Shown: in pieces, positions 54,193 through 63,006 of the stretch | Numbering within the stretch: the first letter of the stretch is position 1 | Layout: every line of letters starts with the position of its first letter | From: Candidatus Scalindua sp. SCAELEC01 | GTDB taxonomy: Bacteria > Planctomycetota > Brocadiia > Brocadiales > Scalinduaceae | NCBI GenBank assembly: GCA_004282745.1 | Contig: SHMT01000013.1 | Location: forward strand, 1-64,000 | Length of the DNA stretch: 64,000 bases | Direction of reading: 5' to 3' | The notes under the pieces: model-generated | Database searches by the model: none | What the model was told of the DNA's origin: nothing | Seen by the model: only the letters and a program-made list of their open reading frames with translations | Position numbers and translations under genes: made by a program

Positions 54193-54275
54193 GACCCAGG
54201 AAAGAACAAAAAGTCATTTTTTTCTGGACCCTGAGGGCCCGCAATAAATCGGAAAGTTATTTTTTCTCGGACCCT
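54193..54275. repeat. short family B-like elements
   Basis: GGACCCAGGAAAGAACAAAA and TTTTTTCTGGACCCTGAGGG form one short inverted pair, and TTTTTTCTCGGACCCTTAT forms a further end. Interiors are deleted. Confidence 0.55.
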
Positions 54276-54445
54276 TATATAAAGCGTAAACCTTTATTAC
54301 AAAAAATTCAAATAGAAAACGGTAAAACTCAGGCTTTGTTTCCGAATCGAACCCTTCCGCTCTATGGTAAATGGATGACCCTGCTGCATAAGCTTTGCGA
54401 CTATACTCTGCTAGCTCTGAGCCGCGTTAGGGGTGATTTCTAGTA

Positions 54446-54557
54446 TATACTAAAACCGATTTGGTTTTAGGTTTTTTAAAAAACCAAAGCTTGGTGAAGG
54501 TATACTCGCTCAATTTTGTCTCGGATATTATCCGAAAACCATTATGAGATGAGGATA
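54446..54557. repeat. inverted-repeat element, family A (short form)
   Basis: From TATACTAAAACCGATTTGG to CCATTATGAGATGAGGATA, 112 bp, the same internal-deletion form as 17150-17259. Confidence 0.75.
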
Positions 54558-55245
54558 TTTCAGAATAAAGTACTAGCCCTTGACTTTAATAGAGTATTTT
54601 ATTATTGTTCATAGAGCTCAGCCCATAGCTAATCTTCAGTGCTCAATCACGGATAAACCGTAATGCATACTTGTAACCGACATCCGTTCATCTAAGAGTA
54701 GATAAAAGGTTACTACTTATTTAGGATGGGAATAAAGGGTCGTCTTGCATTATTACATTTCCAAAGCGATAGATCAGTTTCGAAAGGGGGGCAGAAGATT
54801 TGAGGTTATTAATCAATTGCTCTTATGATCATGTTGATTATTAGAGTACAATAAAAAACATTCTGAACTTCGCATATTTGAATGCGAGAATATTCCATGT
54901 ATACGTGGCAGAGTTTCACTTAATAAAAAATACAAAAGTATCATAGTAGATGTGTGAACTTACTGTTTCAAAAGCATAATTATTTATGATATATAGAGTT
55001 TGAGTATTATTTTTTATAGTTGATAAGATTGTTGCATTAATGGGTAAAGAACGTTGGGATGTTTTTATGGAATTAGATGACTGTTTTGAGGCTTTAGCAT
55101 CATCGGGTAGTAAAAGGCTGGAACCAAGTAAAAACATTTCAACATGGCCTCTAAGGAAAGCATGAAATCAGGGATTTAGGTTAAATAAATGGGTACAATT
55201 GTCCTGAAATATGTACCCCACAAGAGCTTTTGGGAGGTGATTTGA
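54558..55245. other. intergenic, no gene recognised
   Basis: AT-rich. A 73-codon reverse frame at 54916-55137 has no ribosome site or recognisable motif. Its right end holds the GGGAGGTG ribosome site of the next small gene. Confidence 0.45.
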
Positions 55246-55416
55246 ATGAAGAATGAGATATTAGAGGAACTTTGGAATATAAAAGACGAAATTGCCAGTG
55301 AATGTGGAAATGACGTTGAAAAGTTAGCTAATGAACTGCGTGCAAAAGAAAAAAAAGAGAAAGCTCTTGTTGTTGACTTTTCAACCCAAGTCAAACCAAC
55401 AACGATGGAATCATAA
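55246..55416 (+). CDS. small antitoxin-like protein (56 residues)
   Basis: It reads MKNEILEELWNIKDEIASEC, then a charged helix and an extended VVDFSTQVKP tail. GGGAGGTG sits eight bases from the ATG. The pattern 'ILEELWxIKDEIA' recurs in small orphan proteins of cyanobacteria and planctomycetes that resemble antitoxin halves; the resemblance is from memory. No toxin gene adjoins. It lies 94 bases upstream of the AddB-like gene on the same strand. Confidence 0.6.
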   Translation: MKNEILEELWNIKDEIASECGNDVEKLANELRAKEKKEKALVVDFSTQVKPTTMES

Positions 55417-55510
55417 CCATAGCATCAACGTAGTGGGATAGACAAAATGTTGTCTGTGGCAAGACCTTTACAATTATCCTGTTAATCTTGTCTGACAATG
55501 AGAAAATTCT

Positions 55511-58500
55511 ATGAAAGAACGGTTTTTAGTCTTAGGCAGAGCTGGTAGCGGGAAAACACACCTGGTAATTCAAAAATTCATCCACTATATAAAAGAGCAC
55601 AAAGAAGAGAACGTTATCTTCCTCTTGCCTACCCATAGTCAGGTAGAACATCTGAGAGATCATATCTTAAGAACCTCGGGAGTTGCGGGGTACTTTGACT
55701 CCAGCCTGGTTACCTTTTCCGGATTGGCAGAGAGAATAGTTGACAATCTTCCCATTCAGGAACCGATAAAGGGGGAGAAAAAAGGCGTGGTGCCGAAACT
55801 GAGGAGACCTATTGATGATTGTGAAAAGGACCTGGTTCTGTCGTGTCTCTTTAAGGAGATCGAAAAGGGCTATTTCTCAGAGGTCTTAGAGTTTCCCGGG
55901 TTTAAGAACTCTTTTCTCGGTTTTGTAAGAGAGATCAAAGAACTTTCACTCGATCCACCATCCTTTCAGTCAGCACTCAGAACAATTATGACGGGTAAAA
56001 AAGACTCCCTCTTTGACGTAAAACTCAATGAACTTGTAACACTCTACGATAGGTATCAAGGGTTTTTGGAAAAAAAAGGGTTAATGGATACGGAAGATTA
56101 TCTGAGAGAGGCGATAGAGCATCTCAATGAAGAGGCGTTTTCCCCAGTCGAATTATTAGTAATTGATGGCTTCCACGATTACACCCATCTTGAATTTAAA
56201 TGTATAGAGAAATTATCTTCACTTATTCCGGACGTGTATATTACCCTGCCGTATCACCCTTCTCGATCTCACACTCCTCTCTTTCGGACTGCTTGCAAGA
56301 CATACGCCAGACTTGTAAAATTGGGACTTCACGAAATGCAGTTAAAAGAGAACAGAAGAACTTCCTGTCAAATGTTACTGAATATTGAAGCAAACTGTTT
56401 TTCGAATACTCCCTGTTCATCCACAACCATACCGAGTCAGGAAGTAACGACATTTCAAATTATTGAGGCCGCAAACATGCAGGATGAGGTAGAACAGATC
56501 GCCCGCAGGATAAGAAAATTAATCTATAAAAATGGCTACCGTTTCAGTCATATAGCCGTAATATTGAGAAATGTAGAAAAATATCAAGACATGGTAGAAG
56601 AGACATTTACGAGATTCTCAATTCCCGTAAGGATTTATGGAAAAAGACCCTTGCTTAAGAATCCACTCATTCAGGCGGTCGTGAAGACAACAAAAGTCTA
56701 TCTGGAAAATTGGCAGGATAAATCTGTTTGGGATGTCCTGAACTCCTATTCCGGTATTAAGAGAGACCTGTTGTATAGGTTAGAATTAGCGCATTTGTCA
56801 AAAGGGACGATAAACGATTGTGACAGATGGCTTGAACTGACCTCGTCTTTTCAATTAATGCCGGTTAACAAGTTTTTGAGACAACTGAAAAATATCTTCA
56901 AAAACATGGAGGGGAGACATCCTTTCAGTGTACATTACCAGTGCTATGTTGCAATCCTGAATCTCTTCTATAAGGCGGCATTTACGCTTTCCGATACATG
57001 CAGGGATGAAGGTGCCGATGAAATGAGAGCCCGTAATCATAATCAAGAAATAGTAGACCGTATGAAATGGGATGCATCTGCCTTGGGTGAATTCCTCAAG
57101 ATCCTTAATAGTACAATCTTCAGAGAACTCTATAACGAGATGGGGGATCTTACATTTGAGGGATTCAATCGGATCGTTATGTCCCAGTTGGCGTTAACAT
57201 TGCATGGGAAAAGAGACAGGAGAAAGGATGTTGTCAACGTTATTAATGTTTTGGAGGCAAGGCAGTGGGAGGTCCCGGTGGTATTTGTCGGAGGACTCCT
57301 TGAAAAAGAGTTTCCAAGGCAGGTTAGGGAGGATCTGTTCCTGAAAGACTTCTACAGAAAGAGACTTAAAAGCGCCGGACAGGTCGTCTTGAGAGAGGCA
57401 ATTGCACAGATGGATGATGAGAGATATCTCTTCTACATCGCTCTAACGCGTGCGAATGAGAGACTGTATCTCTCCTACCCATCAGCAAACAGAGATGGTA
57501 ATGTGACGCTCCCCTCTTTTTTTCTCTCTGAGATAAAAAAAATGTTCACGAAAGAGATGGTACAGAAGATTTTAGTGAAAAGAGGCCTCTCTCAGGTAAT
57601 TCCTGAACCGGAGGAGATAGTTAGCCCTGCCGATCTAAAGGGCTTTGTCTATTACCATTTTACCGTTCCCTACACAACAACCCATGAGCAATCCGAAGAG
57701 GATGTTGCCCTGTGGCTCTATAATAACAGTGAAAATGGAAGTCGGTTCAGGGAAGAGCTGAGCAGATTAAATAGGCTCATGGATTCTTACGGAAACGTAA
57801 ACGTCAAACTCTTCGACAGAAGAGCAATAAAAAAGATTCGTGAAACAACCACAAGATTTTCACCCTCAAATTTGAAAGATTATGCCCAGTGCCCATACAA
57901 GTTCTTTGGTGGGGCTACGCTAAACCTAAGACAGGCCGCCGCAAGAGCTCTCGATTCATTGTTGCAAGGAAAAATAATTCATGGAGTTCTGGAAGAGTAT
58001 ATCAAAGGAAAAAAAGAACAAGAGGTTCAAGAGTTATTTGAGAGGTGTTTTGAACAAGAAACCAGAGGAATAGTAATCGGTTTTGAAGAGTTGAAAATTA
58101 AGAACGAGATGCTCAAGACCCTCTTGGCGTTTGAGTCTACAGAAAAAGAGGTCGAATTTTCGTTATTCACTCCTTTGTTGTTTGAGGAAAAGTTTGGGGG
58201 TGAAACGAATGCTCCCATAAAAATAGTAGACAAAAAACTGGGACGGTTAGAAGTTTCCGGAAAGATAGACAGGGTTGATGTTGCTACGGTGAACGGGGAA
58301 AAAATCGGTATAATTATTGACTATAAATACGGCAAGACAGAGTTTGGGATACAAGACATTGAAGAGGGAACAGATCTCCAACTCCCCGTTTATGCACTTG
58401 CGTTGAGAGAGGTGTTTAAGATTGAGCCGGTTGCTGCTCAATTTTATGCACTGAAGACCTCTAAAAAAACGGGGATCTATAATCGGGAATTGATAGAGAG

Positions 58501-58726
58501 ATATAGACTCAAGATAGGGCAATCGAAGAAATCACTTTCTGGAGATACAAAAGAGATTGACAAGCGGTTGGAGGAGACAAAGGAGCTCATCGTAAAGTTT
58601 ACTGAAGAGGTCCGGAAAGGAAGGATTGCACTTGATCCACATAATTTAGATCGCTGTGGTGAGGGGAATTGTGATTTTTCAAGTGTCTGCCGCATTGATA
58701 AGTGGAGGGTTATGCGAAAACAGTAG
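55511..58726 (+). CDS. AddB-like helicase/PD-(D/E)XK nuclease with Fe-S motif
   Basis: The protein has 1071 residues. Walker A FLVLGRAGSGKTHLVIQKF is at residues 5-23. UvrD-type motifs follow, such as RYLFYIALTRANERLYLSYP near 636 (motif VI). A RecB-type nuclease comes last: SGKIDRVDVATVNGEKIGII then IDYKYGKTEFG (about 917-941). Cys794 (YAQCPYKFF) and Cys1049, 1054 and 1060 (RCGEGNCDFSSVCRI) are spaced like the 4Fe-4S staple of AddB. AddB normally works with AddA in double-strand break resection. No AddA is in this window. It may pair with a distant partner or act in a different nuclease system. Confidence 0.85.
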   Translation: MKERFLVLGRAGSGKTHLVIQKFIHYIKEHKEENVIFLLPTHSQVEHLRDHILRTSGVAGYFDSSLVTFSGLAERIVDNLPIQEPIKGEKKGVVPKLRRPIDDCEKDLVLSCLFKEIEKGYFSEVLEFPGFKNSFLGFVREIKELSLDPPSFQSALRTIMTGKKDSLFDVKLNELVTLYDRYQGFLEKKGLMDTEDYLREAIEHLNEEAFSPVELLVIDGFHDYTHLEFKCIEKLSSLIPDVYITLPYHPSRSHTPLFRTACKTYARLVKLGLHEMQLKENRRTSCQMLLNIEANCFSNTPCSSTTIPSQEVTTFQIIEAANMQDEVEQIARRIRKLIYKNGYRFSHIAVILRNVEKYQDMVEETFTRFSIPVRIYGKRPLLKNPLIQAVVKTTKVYLENWQDKSVWDVLNSYSGIKRDLLYRLELAHLSKGTINDCDRWLELTSSFQLMPVNKFLRQLKNIFKNMEGRHPFSVHYQCYVAILNLFYKAAFTLSDTCRDEGADEMRARNHNQEIVDRMKWDASALGEFLKILNSTIFRELYNEMGDLTFEGFNRIVMSQLALTLHGKRDRRKDVVNVINVLEARQWEVPVVFVGGLLEKEFPRQVREDLFLKDFYRKRLKSAGQVVLREAIAQMDDERYLFYIALTRANERLYLSYPSANRDGNVTLPSFFLSEIKKMFTKEMVQKILVKRGLSQVIPEPEEIVSPADLKGFVYYHFTVPYTTTHEQSEEDVALWLYNNSENGSRFREELSRLNRLMDSYGNVNVKLFDRRAIKKIRETTTRFSPSNLKDYAQCPYKFFGGATLNLRQAAARALDSLLQGKIIHGVLEEYIKGKKEQEVQELFERCFEQETRGIVIGFEELKIKNEMLKTLLAFESTEKEVEFSLFTPLLFEEKFGGETNAPIKIVDKKLGRLEVSGKIDRVDVATVNGEKIGIIIDYKYGKTEFGIQDIEEGTDLQLPVYALALREVFKIEPVAAQFYALKTSKKTGIYNRELIERYRLKIGQSKKSLSGDTKEIDKRLEETKELIVKFTEEVRKGRIALDPHNLDRCGEGNCDFSSVCRIDKWRVMRKQ

Positions 58727-58900
58727 GCAGTTGACAGTTGACAATAAGCAGTTAACAGTAGGCAATTAAATTGGTAGTAAGCAGGTGGGCATTGTTTGTG
58801 GGGTTTAGGGGGTGATTTTGATATTTTCGCAGTGATTACCCGTGTGGTTTTGTAGCAAATAATTGCTTACTGCTAACTGCCTATTGCCTGCTGTCAATTT
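58724..58900. repeat. imperfect inverted repeat rich in CAGTTGACAGT units
   Basis: GGCAGTTGACAGTTGACAAT with AAGCAGTTAACAGTAGGCAA at left is answered by TTGCTTACTGCTAACTGCCT then ATTGCCTGCTGTCAA at right. It directly follows the AddB-like stop and could also fold in the transcript end. Confidence 0.6.
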
Positions 58901-58921
58901 AAAAGACTATGCATAGCAAAC

Positions 58922-59103
58922 TATACTCATCGCGAATTGATTTTTGGAATTTCTGGGCATGAGTTTGCCTGAAATTTTGATTTTTCGATTGAACAAAACC
59001 AGAGCCTTGGTGCTATCAAGGCGAGGATATTGTGATTGAGAAAGATCTAAAGGTCTGGTGAAATCGGGTTCTGAAAACCGAAAACCAATTTGCGATGAGT
59101 ATA
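58922..59103. repeat. inverted-repeat element, family C (inverse, full)
   Basis: The 182-bp copy has ends TATACTCATCGCGAATTGA and CCAATTTGCGATGAGTATA. The body CGATTGAACAAAACCAGAGC is shared with the 14545 copy in reverse order. Confidence 0.8.
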
Positions 59104-59224
59104 ACTCCGTCTCAAGAAAAGGGTGTGAAGATTGCGGACAGGGACCTCTGTATGGTATTGTATTGAGTTGTGTGTATGTGATTGTGTTGTGTGATAAGAT
59201 AACTTACGGGAAATAACGGGTGCC

Positions 59225-59320
59225 TTAATCCTTAACGCTATAGGTAGAGTTCTGGATATTAACAAGGTCATCAAAAGCTTCTTCTGATAACTCTAAGGCA
59301 TATTTATGGCCTGATTTCAT
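59225..59320 (-). pseudogene. ParE-type toxin, N-terminal fragment
   Basis: The 31 codons MKSGHKYALELSEEAFDDLV then NIQNSTYSVKD match the start of ParE/RelE-superfamily toxins (normally 90-100 residues). It overlaps the ParD gene by 17 bases. All catalytic or binding residues further along are gone, so the toxin is inactive. Confidence 0.7.
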
Positions 59321-59594
59321 GTTTTACAGACTTTTCAGCAAGCGCAGCTTGTTTCCCTTTTTTAGATATTTTTGCCATAAGGTTTTGTGAGTAAGGTATT
59401 GTTCGACCGGCTTGTATAGAGTCTTCACCTTTTGCAATTGCGGCATAAATAGAGGTAACTCTTCGTTTTTCGTGCTCTTCCATTTGCTTGCGGATTGCAT
59501 CGCGTGCAGCTTCCGAAATAGAACTAAAAAGCCCGGCTTTAACCTGGCTTTCCAGAAAAGCCGTATAGGGATAATCAATATCAATTCGCGCCAT
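59304..59594 (-). CDS. parD: ParD-like ribbon-helix-helix antitoxin
   Basis: The protein has 96 residues. The IDYPYTAFLESQVKAGLFSS then ISEAARDAIRKQMEEHEKRR segment is the ribbon-helix-helix DNA-binding and dimer region of CC2985-type ParD. The C-terminal tail would wrap the toxin. GGAGGTTAG precedes the ATG. The overlapping toxin gene is truncated, which leaves an orphan antitoxin. It may repress its own promoter. It is a little longer than typical (80-90). Confidence 0.8.
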   Translation of the reverse strand: MARIDIDYPYTAFLESQVKAGLFSSISEAARDAIRKQMEEHEKRRVTSIYAAIAKGEDSIQAGRTIPYSQNLMAKISKKGKQAALAEKSVKHEIRP

Positions 59595-60104
59595 AATCTA
59601 ACCTCCTTTATTTGCAGCGTATCATACTACTGCATTATAAGTACAGCTAAAATGTACCAGAATTCCTTATACATTTTCCACAATGGTTATTATCTGATTA
59701 CATCCCTTAGCAATGCCAAACCCTAGATTCAGAGATCCGGATCCCATATTTTAGCAATCTGTGATAACTCGTTGTATTTACAAGAGTTGTAAACATATTA
59801 TAGAAATACCTCTCGGATTTTTATCAGATACCCGTTTTCTGGATGGTCTCAGGATAAAACATGGCCAGATAAGCATAACATCTAGTATGGTATATGGTTA
59901 GCACTTTTTTGCCAGAAAGGAATATGAGCTTATGGGGTCATCTCGAATCCGTGAGATCCGGATCTCTGAGATTACTAACTGAAAAATACGTTAGATTAAT
60001 ATTGACTATGTATAGGATAATGCTATTTTAATATTAATAAATCTGAAAAGCATTATAAAAAGAGAGGTTTATTGGTTTGGAAGTACAATAATTTGGAGAA
60101 ATTC

Positions 60105-60308
60105 ATGCGATACAAAGTAAGCATTCAAAAGACAGAAGAAGGCTACTCTATATGTGTGCCTGGACTTCCTGGCTGTTGGTCTCAAGGCCAGACAGAAGAA
60201 GAATCCCTGGAAAATATAAAAGATGCTATACAGGAATATCTGAAAACTGTTGATGAATTAAATAAAGACAAAGAGTCCCGCTATGTAGAAGTGGGAGATA
60301 ATGCCTAA
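60105..60308 (+). CDS. hicB: HicB-type antitoxin
   Basis: The protein has 67 residues from MRYKVSIQKTEEGYSICVPG, with TTGGAGAAATTC just before ATG; the upstream open frame was rejected because the family starts at this strand. LPGCWSQGQTEEESLENIKD is the HicB signature. It is the short form without an added HTH domain. It overlaps hicA by eight bases and comes before it, the order common in the HicB-first systems. Confidence 0.88.
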   Translation: MRYKVSIQKTEEGYSICVPGLPGCWSQGQTEEESLENIKDAIQEYLKTVDELNKDKESRYVEVGDNA

Positions 60309-60513
60309 GATTCCCGGAATAAATCACCAACGTGCTGTAAATGCTTTTGAAAAGGCTGGGTTTTGGATTGCAAGGCAGAGAAAACATATAACTATGACTA
60401 ATGGCGAACGTATTATTACTATTCCAAGAGCAAATCCTATTAATTCCTATACAATGTCAGGAATTGTTAAGGATGCAGGTATCAGCACTGAAGAATTTAA
60501 GAAACTTTTATAA
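60301..60513 (+). CDS. hicA: HicA-type mRNA interferase toxin
   Basis: The protein has 70 residues with the double-stranded RNA-binding-like fold. AVNAFEKAGFWIARQRKHIT then MTNGERIITIPRAN gives the active His (here in RKHITM) and the TIPxHxx-like strand (PRANPI instead of PxHxE). TMSGIVKDAGISTEEFKKLL is the conserved last helix. HicA cleaves mRNA and is neutralised by HicB. The module is intact in sequence. Confidence 0.88.
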   Translation: MPKIPGINHQRAVNAFEKAGFWIARQRKHITMTNGERIITIPRANPINSYTMSGIVKDAGISTEEFKKLL

Positions 60514-60606
60514 ATGTTACAACCAGAACATTTATAAAAAGCTTGTAATCGACATCTTTGGAAAATATCCGTTTTCAGTTTGCGCCTCGACTTATAACAG
60601 GACACC

Positions 60607-60819
60607 ATGAACCCGCGCAAATATACGGCTATGGATGTAGCAAAAATCCGCATGAATGTTAATATGACCCAAAAAGAATTTTCAGAGTCTTTCTCAATCC
60701 CTTTGTCAACGCTCAGGCAGTGGGAGCAGGGGAAGCGTGTTCCCCTGGGCCCAGCACAAACACTGCTTCGAATTATTGCCCATGATAGCAAAACAGCTAT
60801 TAAGGCATTGCATCATTAA
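60607..60819 (+). CDS. HTH (XRE/NadS-like) antitoxin, orphan
   Basis: The protein has 70 residues. MTQKEFSESFSIPLSTLRQW then EQGKRVPLGPAQTLLRI is the XRE helix-turn-helix of the HigA/NadS antitoxin type. Members usually begin with a longer front part (MSEYFKSI...). That part is missing here but present in the decayed copy at 63249, so this gene may be N-terminally truncated. No toxin gene precedes it. DNA binding may persist. Confidence 0.7.
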   Translation: MNPRKYTAMDVAKIRMNVNMTQKEFSESFSIPLSTLRQWEQGKRVPLGPAQTLLRIIAHDSKTAIKALHH

Positions 60820-60899
60820 TAAGCGAGTTTCTTTGTTAAAAAGTAGGGTAGAGGGCCTGGATAGCAAGAGGAGACTATTTATCACGCCACAAAAGCAAC

Positions 60900-61225
60900 A
60901 TGTATGGTATTGTAAGAATTGTATGTGATGTAATGTAATTGCGTGATAATGTATCATATGGCGATTATGTCTTTGCGTAAACACTCCATTAAATGCCTCA
61001 TAAAACGTCCAGGATTGCCTTCCGGTGTGCATAATAGTAAATGGTAGTGTTTGGTAGTAAGCAGAATGAGGAGACAAAGGCATTAAAAAGTTTACATGCT
61101 TCTTTGATAACGGTTATGAAAAGTTCATAATCAGAATTATGTAAAAATATAGAGTACTGATTTAAACCTCTGTTCATTGCGTGATACCACGCACCTGGAT
61201 ATTCTATTCTTAGTGGACGCGCCAT
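60900..61225 (-). pseudogene. REP-associated tyrosine transposase (RayT) remnant
   Basis: MARPLRIEYPGAWYHAMNRG is the standard start of Y1/TnpA-REP proteins. CLLPN is followed, after a frameshift, by HYHLLL and TPEGNPGRFMRHL, and after another by NGVFTQRHNR. The catalytic HYH lies in a different frame from the start. Such proteins move REP palindromes. The family D element lies 29 bases upstream, and might be its substrate or simply adjacent. Confidence 0.8.
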
Positions 61226-61253
61226 GATAAGAGTGTGCTTTATTTTTGATATG

Positions 61254-61402
61254 TAGTGTTTGAACGAAAACTACCCATCTACTACGTTGCTGCAACAATT
61301 TCGAAATCCTCAAGTACAATTGTACGTTCCGGTTATGAAATTGTTACGCGCCTTGTACCTGGGCACTTTTCATTCAAACACAGGGTTTTCGTTCAGACAC
61401 TA
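61254..61402. repeat. inverted-repeat element, family D
   Basis: From TAGTGTTTGAACGAAAACTA to GTTTTCGTTCAGACACTA, 149 bp. The body differs from 12431 mainly in the central ATTTCGAAATCCTCAAGTAC arm, but the two central arms still pair, so structure is conserved above sequence. Confidence 0.8.
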
Positions 61403-61427
61403 TGTAGTCAAGTGTGGACTTGACCCC
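61403..61427 (+). repeat. recurrent GGACTTGACCCC motif
   Basis: TGTAGTCAAGTGTGGACTTG followed by ACCCC directly abuts the family D element. Related to 792 and 11245. Confidence 0.5.
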
Positions 61428-61542
61428 TAAATTTTTTAGCTGGGTAGGGTAGGATGCTGGCTTGTGATTATATGGGATGTTGTGTAGTATTCAGGGTAAT
61501 AACTGTATCCAGTACCCAGCCATAAACAGGTAAAATCATTCC

Positions 61543-62148
61543 ATGAAGTACTCTATTTCCGAAGCATCAAGGATAGTCGGTGTTACTCGCAAGACACTTT
61601 ACAAGCACATCCAGAAAAAACCTATTTCCGTTGATAAAGATGAAAATGACAGGCCCATAATTGATGCTTCTGAGCTGGTTCGTGTCTATGGCGATAAATG
61701 TCGTTTTGACAGTGAAGAGGTAAACAAGGAAACGGGAAAGGGTACACAGACATCTACAGAGGTATTAAAACCGGATGTAATAGAGATTGCAGTAACACAA
61801 AAAGAGCTGGAAATGCTGAGGGCGCAAATGTCATCTGAAAGAGATACTTTTGAAGAGCAAATTGATTACCTTCGTACAAAACTGGATGAGGCTAATAGTG
61901 AAACCAAAAAACTAACAGCACTTATTACTGACCAAACAACAAAAGATAACGGGGCAGGGGAGTGGGAAAAGTCCTTTAAAGCTCTAGAAGCACGTCTGGC
62001 CAAACAGGAAAAGGTCGAAAAAGAACGTAAAGAGCGAGAGGAAAAGATATCGCGGGAAAATAAAGCACTTAGAAAAGCATTGCAGGAAAAAAAGAACGCA
62101 TTACAGGAAGAACGGAGCAGGGGGCTTTTTAAAAAGCTTTTCAGCTAG
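61543..62148 (+). CDS. HTH plus coiled-coil protein, plasmid-type
   Basis: The protein has 201 residues. The N-terminal helix-turn-helix (MKYSISEASRIVGVTRKTLY) has the MerR-like/excisionase look. Residues 90-195 form a charged coiled coil (RAQMSSERDTFEEQIDYLRT and QEKVEKERKEREEKISRENK), and GLFKKLFS ends it. Proteins with this layout are common on mobilisable plasmids beside relaxase or replication genes, where they are often labelled replication or entry-exclusion related without proof. The unusual structured sequence at 62224 lies right after it. Confidence 0.7.
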   Translation: MKYSISEASRIVGVTRKTLYKHIQKKPISVDKDENDRPIIDASELVRVYGDKCRFDSEEVNKETGKGTQTSTEVLKPDVIEIAVTQKELEMLRAQMSSERDTFEEQIDYLRTKLDEANSETKKLTALITDQTTKDNGAGEWEKSFKALEARLAKQEKVEKERKEREEKISRENKALRKALQEKKNALQEERSRGLFKKLFS

Positions 62149-62223
62149 GGCAGGGAATATTTGTATAGATATATATGCTAATGTATTGAATTGTATATAA
62201 TACATTTCTGTTAAAATGTATCT

Positions 62224-62316
62224 TATGGGGTAGGGGGCGTTGCAGGGTATCCCCGCTAGAAGGGGGTGCGTCGAAAACGCGAATCGCGGTTGAGACCAGG
62301 GGGAAAGCTTTCCCCC
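62224..62316. other. structured GC-rich sequence, possible oriT-like relic
   Basis: GC-rich island in AT-rich surroundings. TATCCCC / AGGGGGTG, CGCG-AAT-CGCG, and a perfect 18-bp palindrome GGGGGAAAGCTTTCCCCC at 62299-62316 are stacked within 90 bases. The TATCCCCGCTAGAAGGGGG string resembles transfer-origin regions of mobilisable plasmids, by memory only. No relaxase is in the window. It lies between convergent genes, so transcription termination is an alternative. Confidence 0.4.
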
Positions 62317-62331
62317 ACAAAAATATTTTAA

Positions 62332-63006
62332 TTATTTTGAATCCTTGGTTTCAACATCTTCATCAACAAGCCGTGGCGCAAGATGTTCATTGTAGGCGTC
62401 TTGCATGGCTTTGTAGACTTTAACTGCAATATCCTTCTGAGGCATGGTTTCATCTAGTTTCATCTTCACAGGATCGTGATCGTTAGGATCGGTAGCGCCG
62501 GATATAGATATCGGGAACACATGCTCCCGTCCATGTGCATAAACGCTAAGGGTGGCAGTTGCGGGATCATCATCTTCGTCATGCAAAATCAGAAAGCTTG
62601 CGTCATGAACACGCTTTGCAAACTGTTCAGCGCCAAACGCAACCCCACCTTCTATATGTTTGTTGCTACCAACACGCAGAATAGCAGCTATGCGTTGATT
62701 GGAGGCAGCACCAGGCACATCATCTAAAAACAGCTTATCATCTGGGTTGTTTATGTCACGTTTTCTTAAGTCATACCCCTTATAACTCCCTACACTTCTA
62801 GGGATGGATCCTGACACGAATTTAGTCTGATTCTCCCCATGACCAAGTATGGCATTACTCGCGGTGGCGACAGGCAAACCGTCCTTCGGCGTATCACCGG
62901 CGGCTTTAGCGAAAGTACTCTTGTTAACGCTAAACGACAACGGCACAAGCATCCCAGCCATAAGAGCTGAAACAACAAATTTTGTTCTTAATTTTTTTAA
63001 ATCCAT
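62332..63006 (-). CDS. exported hypothetical protein
   Basis: The protein has 224 residues. The signal peptide MDLKKLRTKFVVSALMAGML is followed by a cut site near FAKA. The mature part has NPDDKLFLDDVPGAASNQRI, an acidic ILHDEDDDPATATLSVYAHG strand pair and an acidic tail (VDEDVETKDSK). No family recognised. Its ribosome site lies in the loop of a perfect hairpin (63007-63029). The gene sits in a toxin-antitoxin cluster but shows no toxin motif. Confidence 0.6.
   Translation of the reverse strand: MDLKKLRTKFVVSALMAGMLVPLSFSVNKSTFAKAAGDTPKDGLPVATASNAILGHGENQTKFVSGSIPRSVGSYKGYDLRKRDINNPDDKLFLDDVPGAASNQRIAAILRVGSNKHIEGGVAFGAEQFAKRVHDASFLILHDEDDDPATATLSVYAHGREHVFPISISGATDPNDHDPVKMKLDETMPQKDIAVKVYKAMQDAYNEHLAPRLVDEDVETKDSK

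Noticed and set aside
54916-55137. Reverse 73-codon frame
   Set aside because: No ribosome site and no recognisable feature; AT-rich chance frame.
55176-55394. Reverse 72-codon Ser/Phe-rich frame
   Set aside because: Antisense of the 56-residue antitoxin-like gene, which has a good ribosome site.
59730-59968. CAGAGATCCGGATC / GATCCGGATCTCTG inverted pair as a MITE
   Set aside because: Only 14 bases match, with a palindromic GATCCGGATC core, no target duplication and no other copy in the window.
62299-62316. 18-bp palindrome as a simple terminator
   Set aside because: No T-run follows on either strand; listed as part of the structured region instead.
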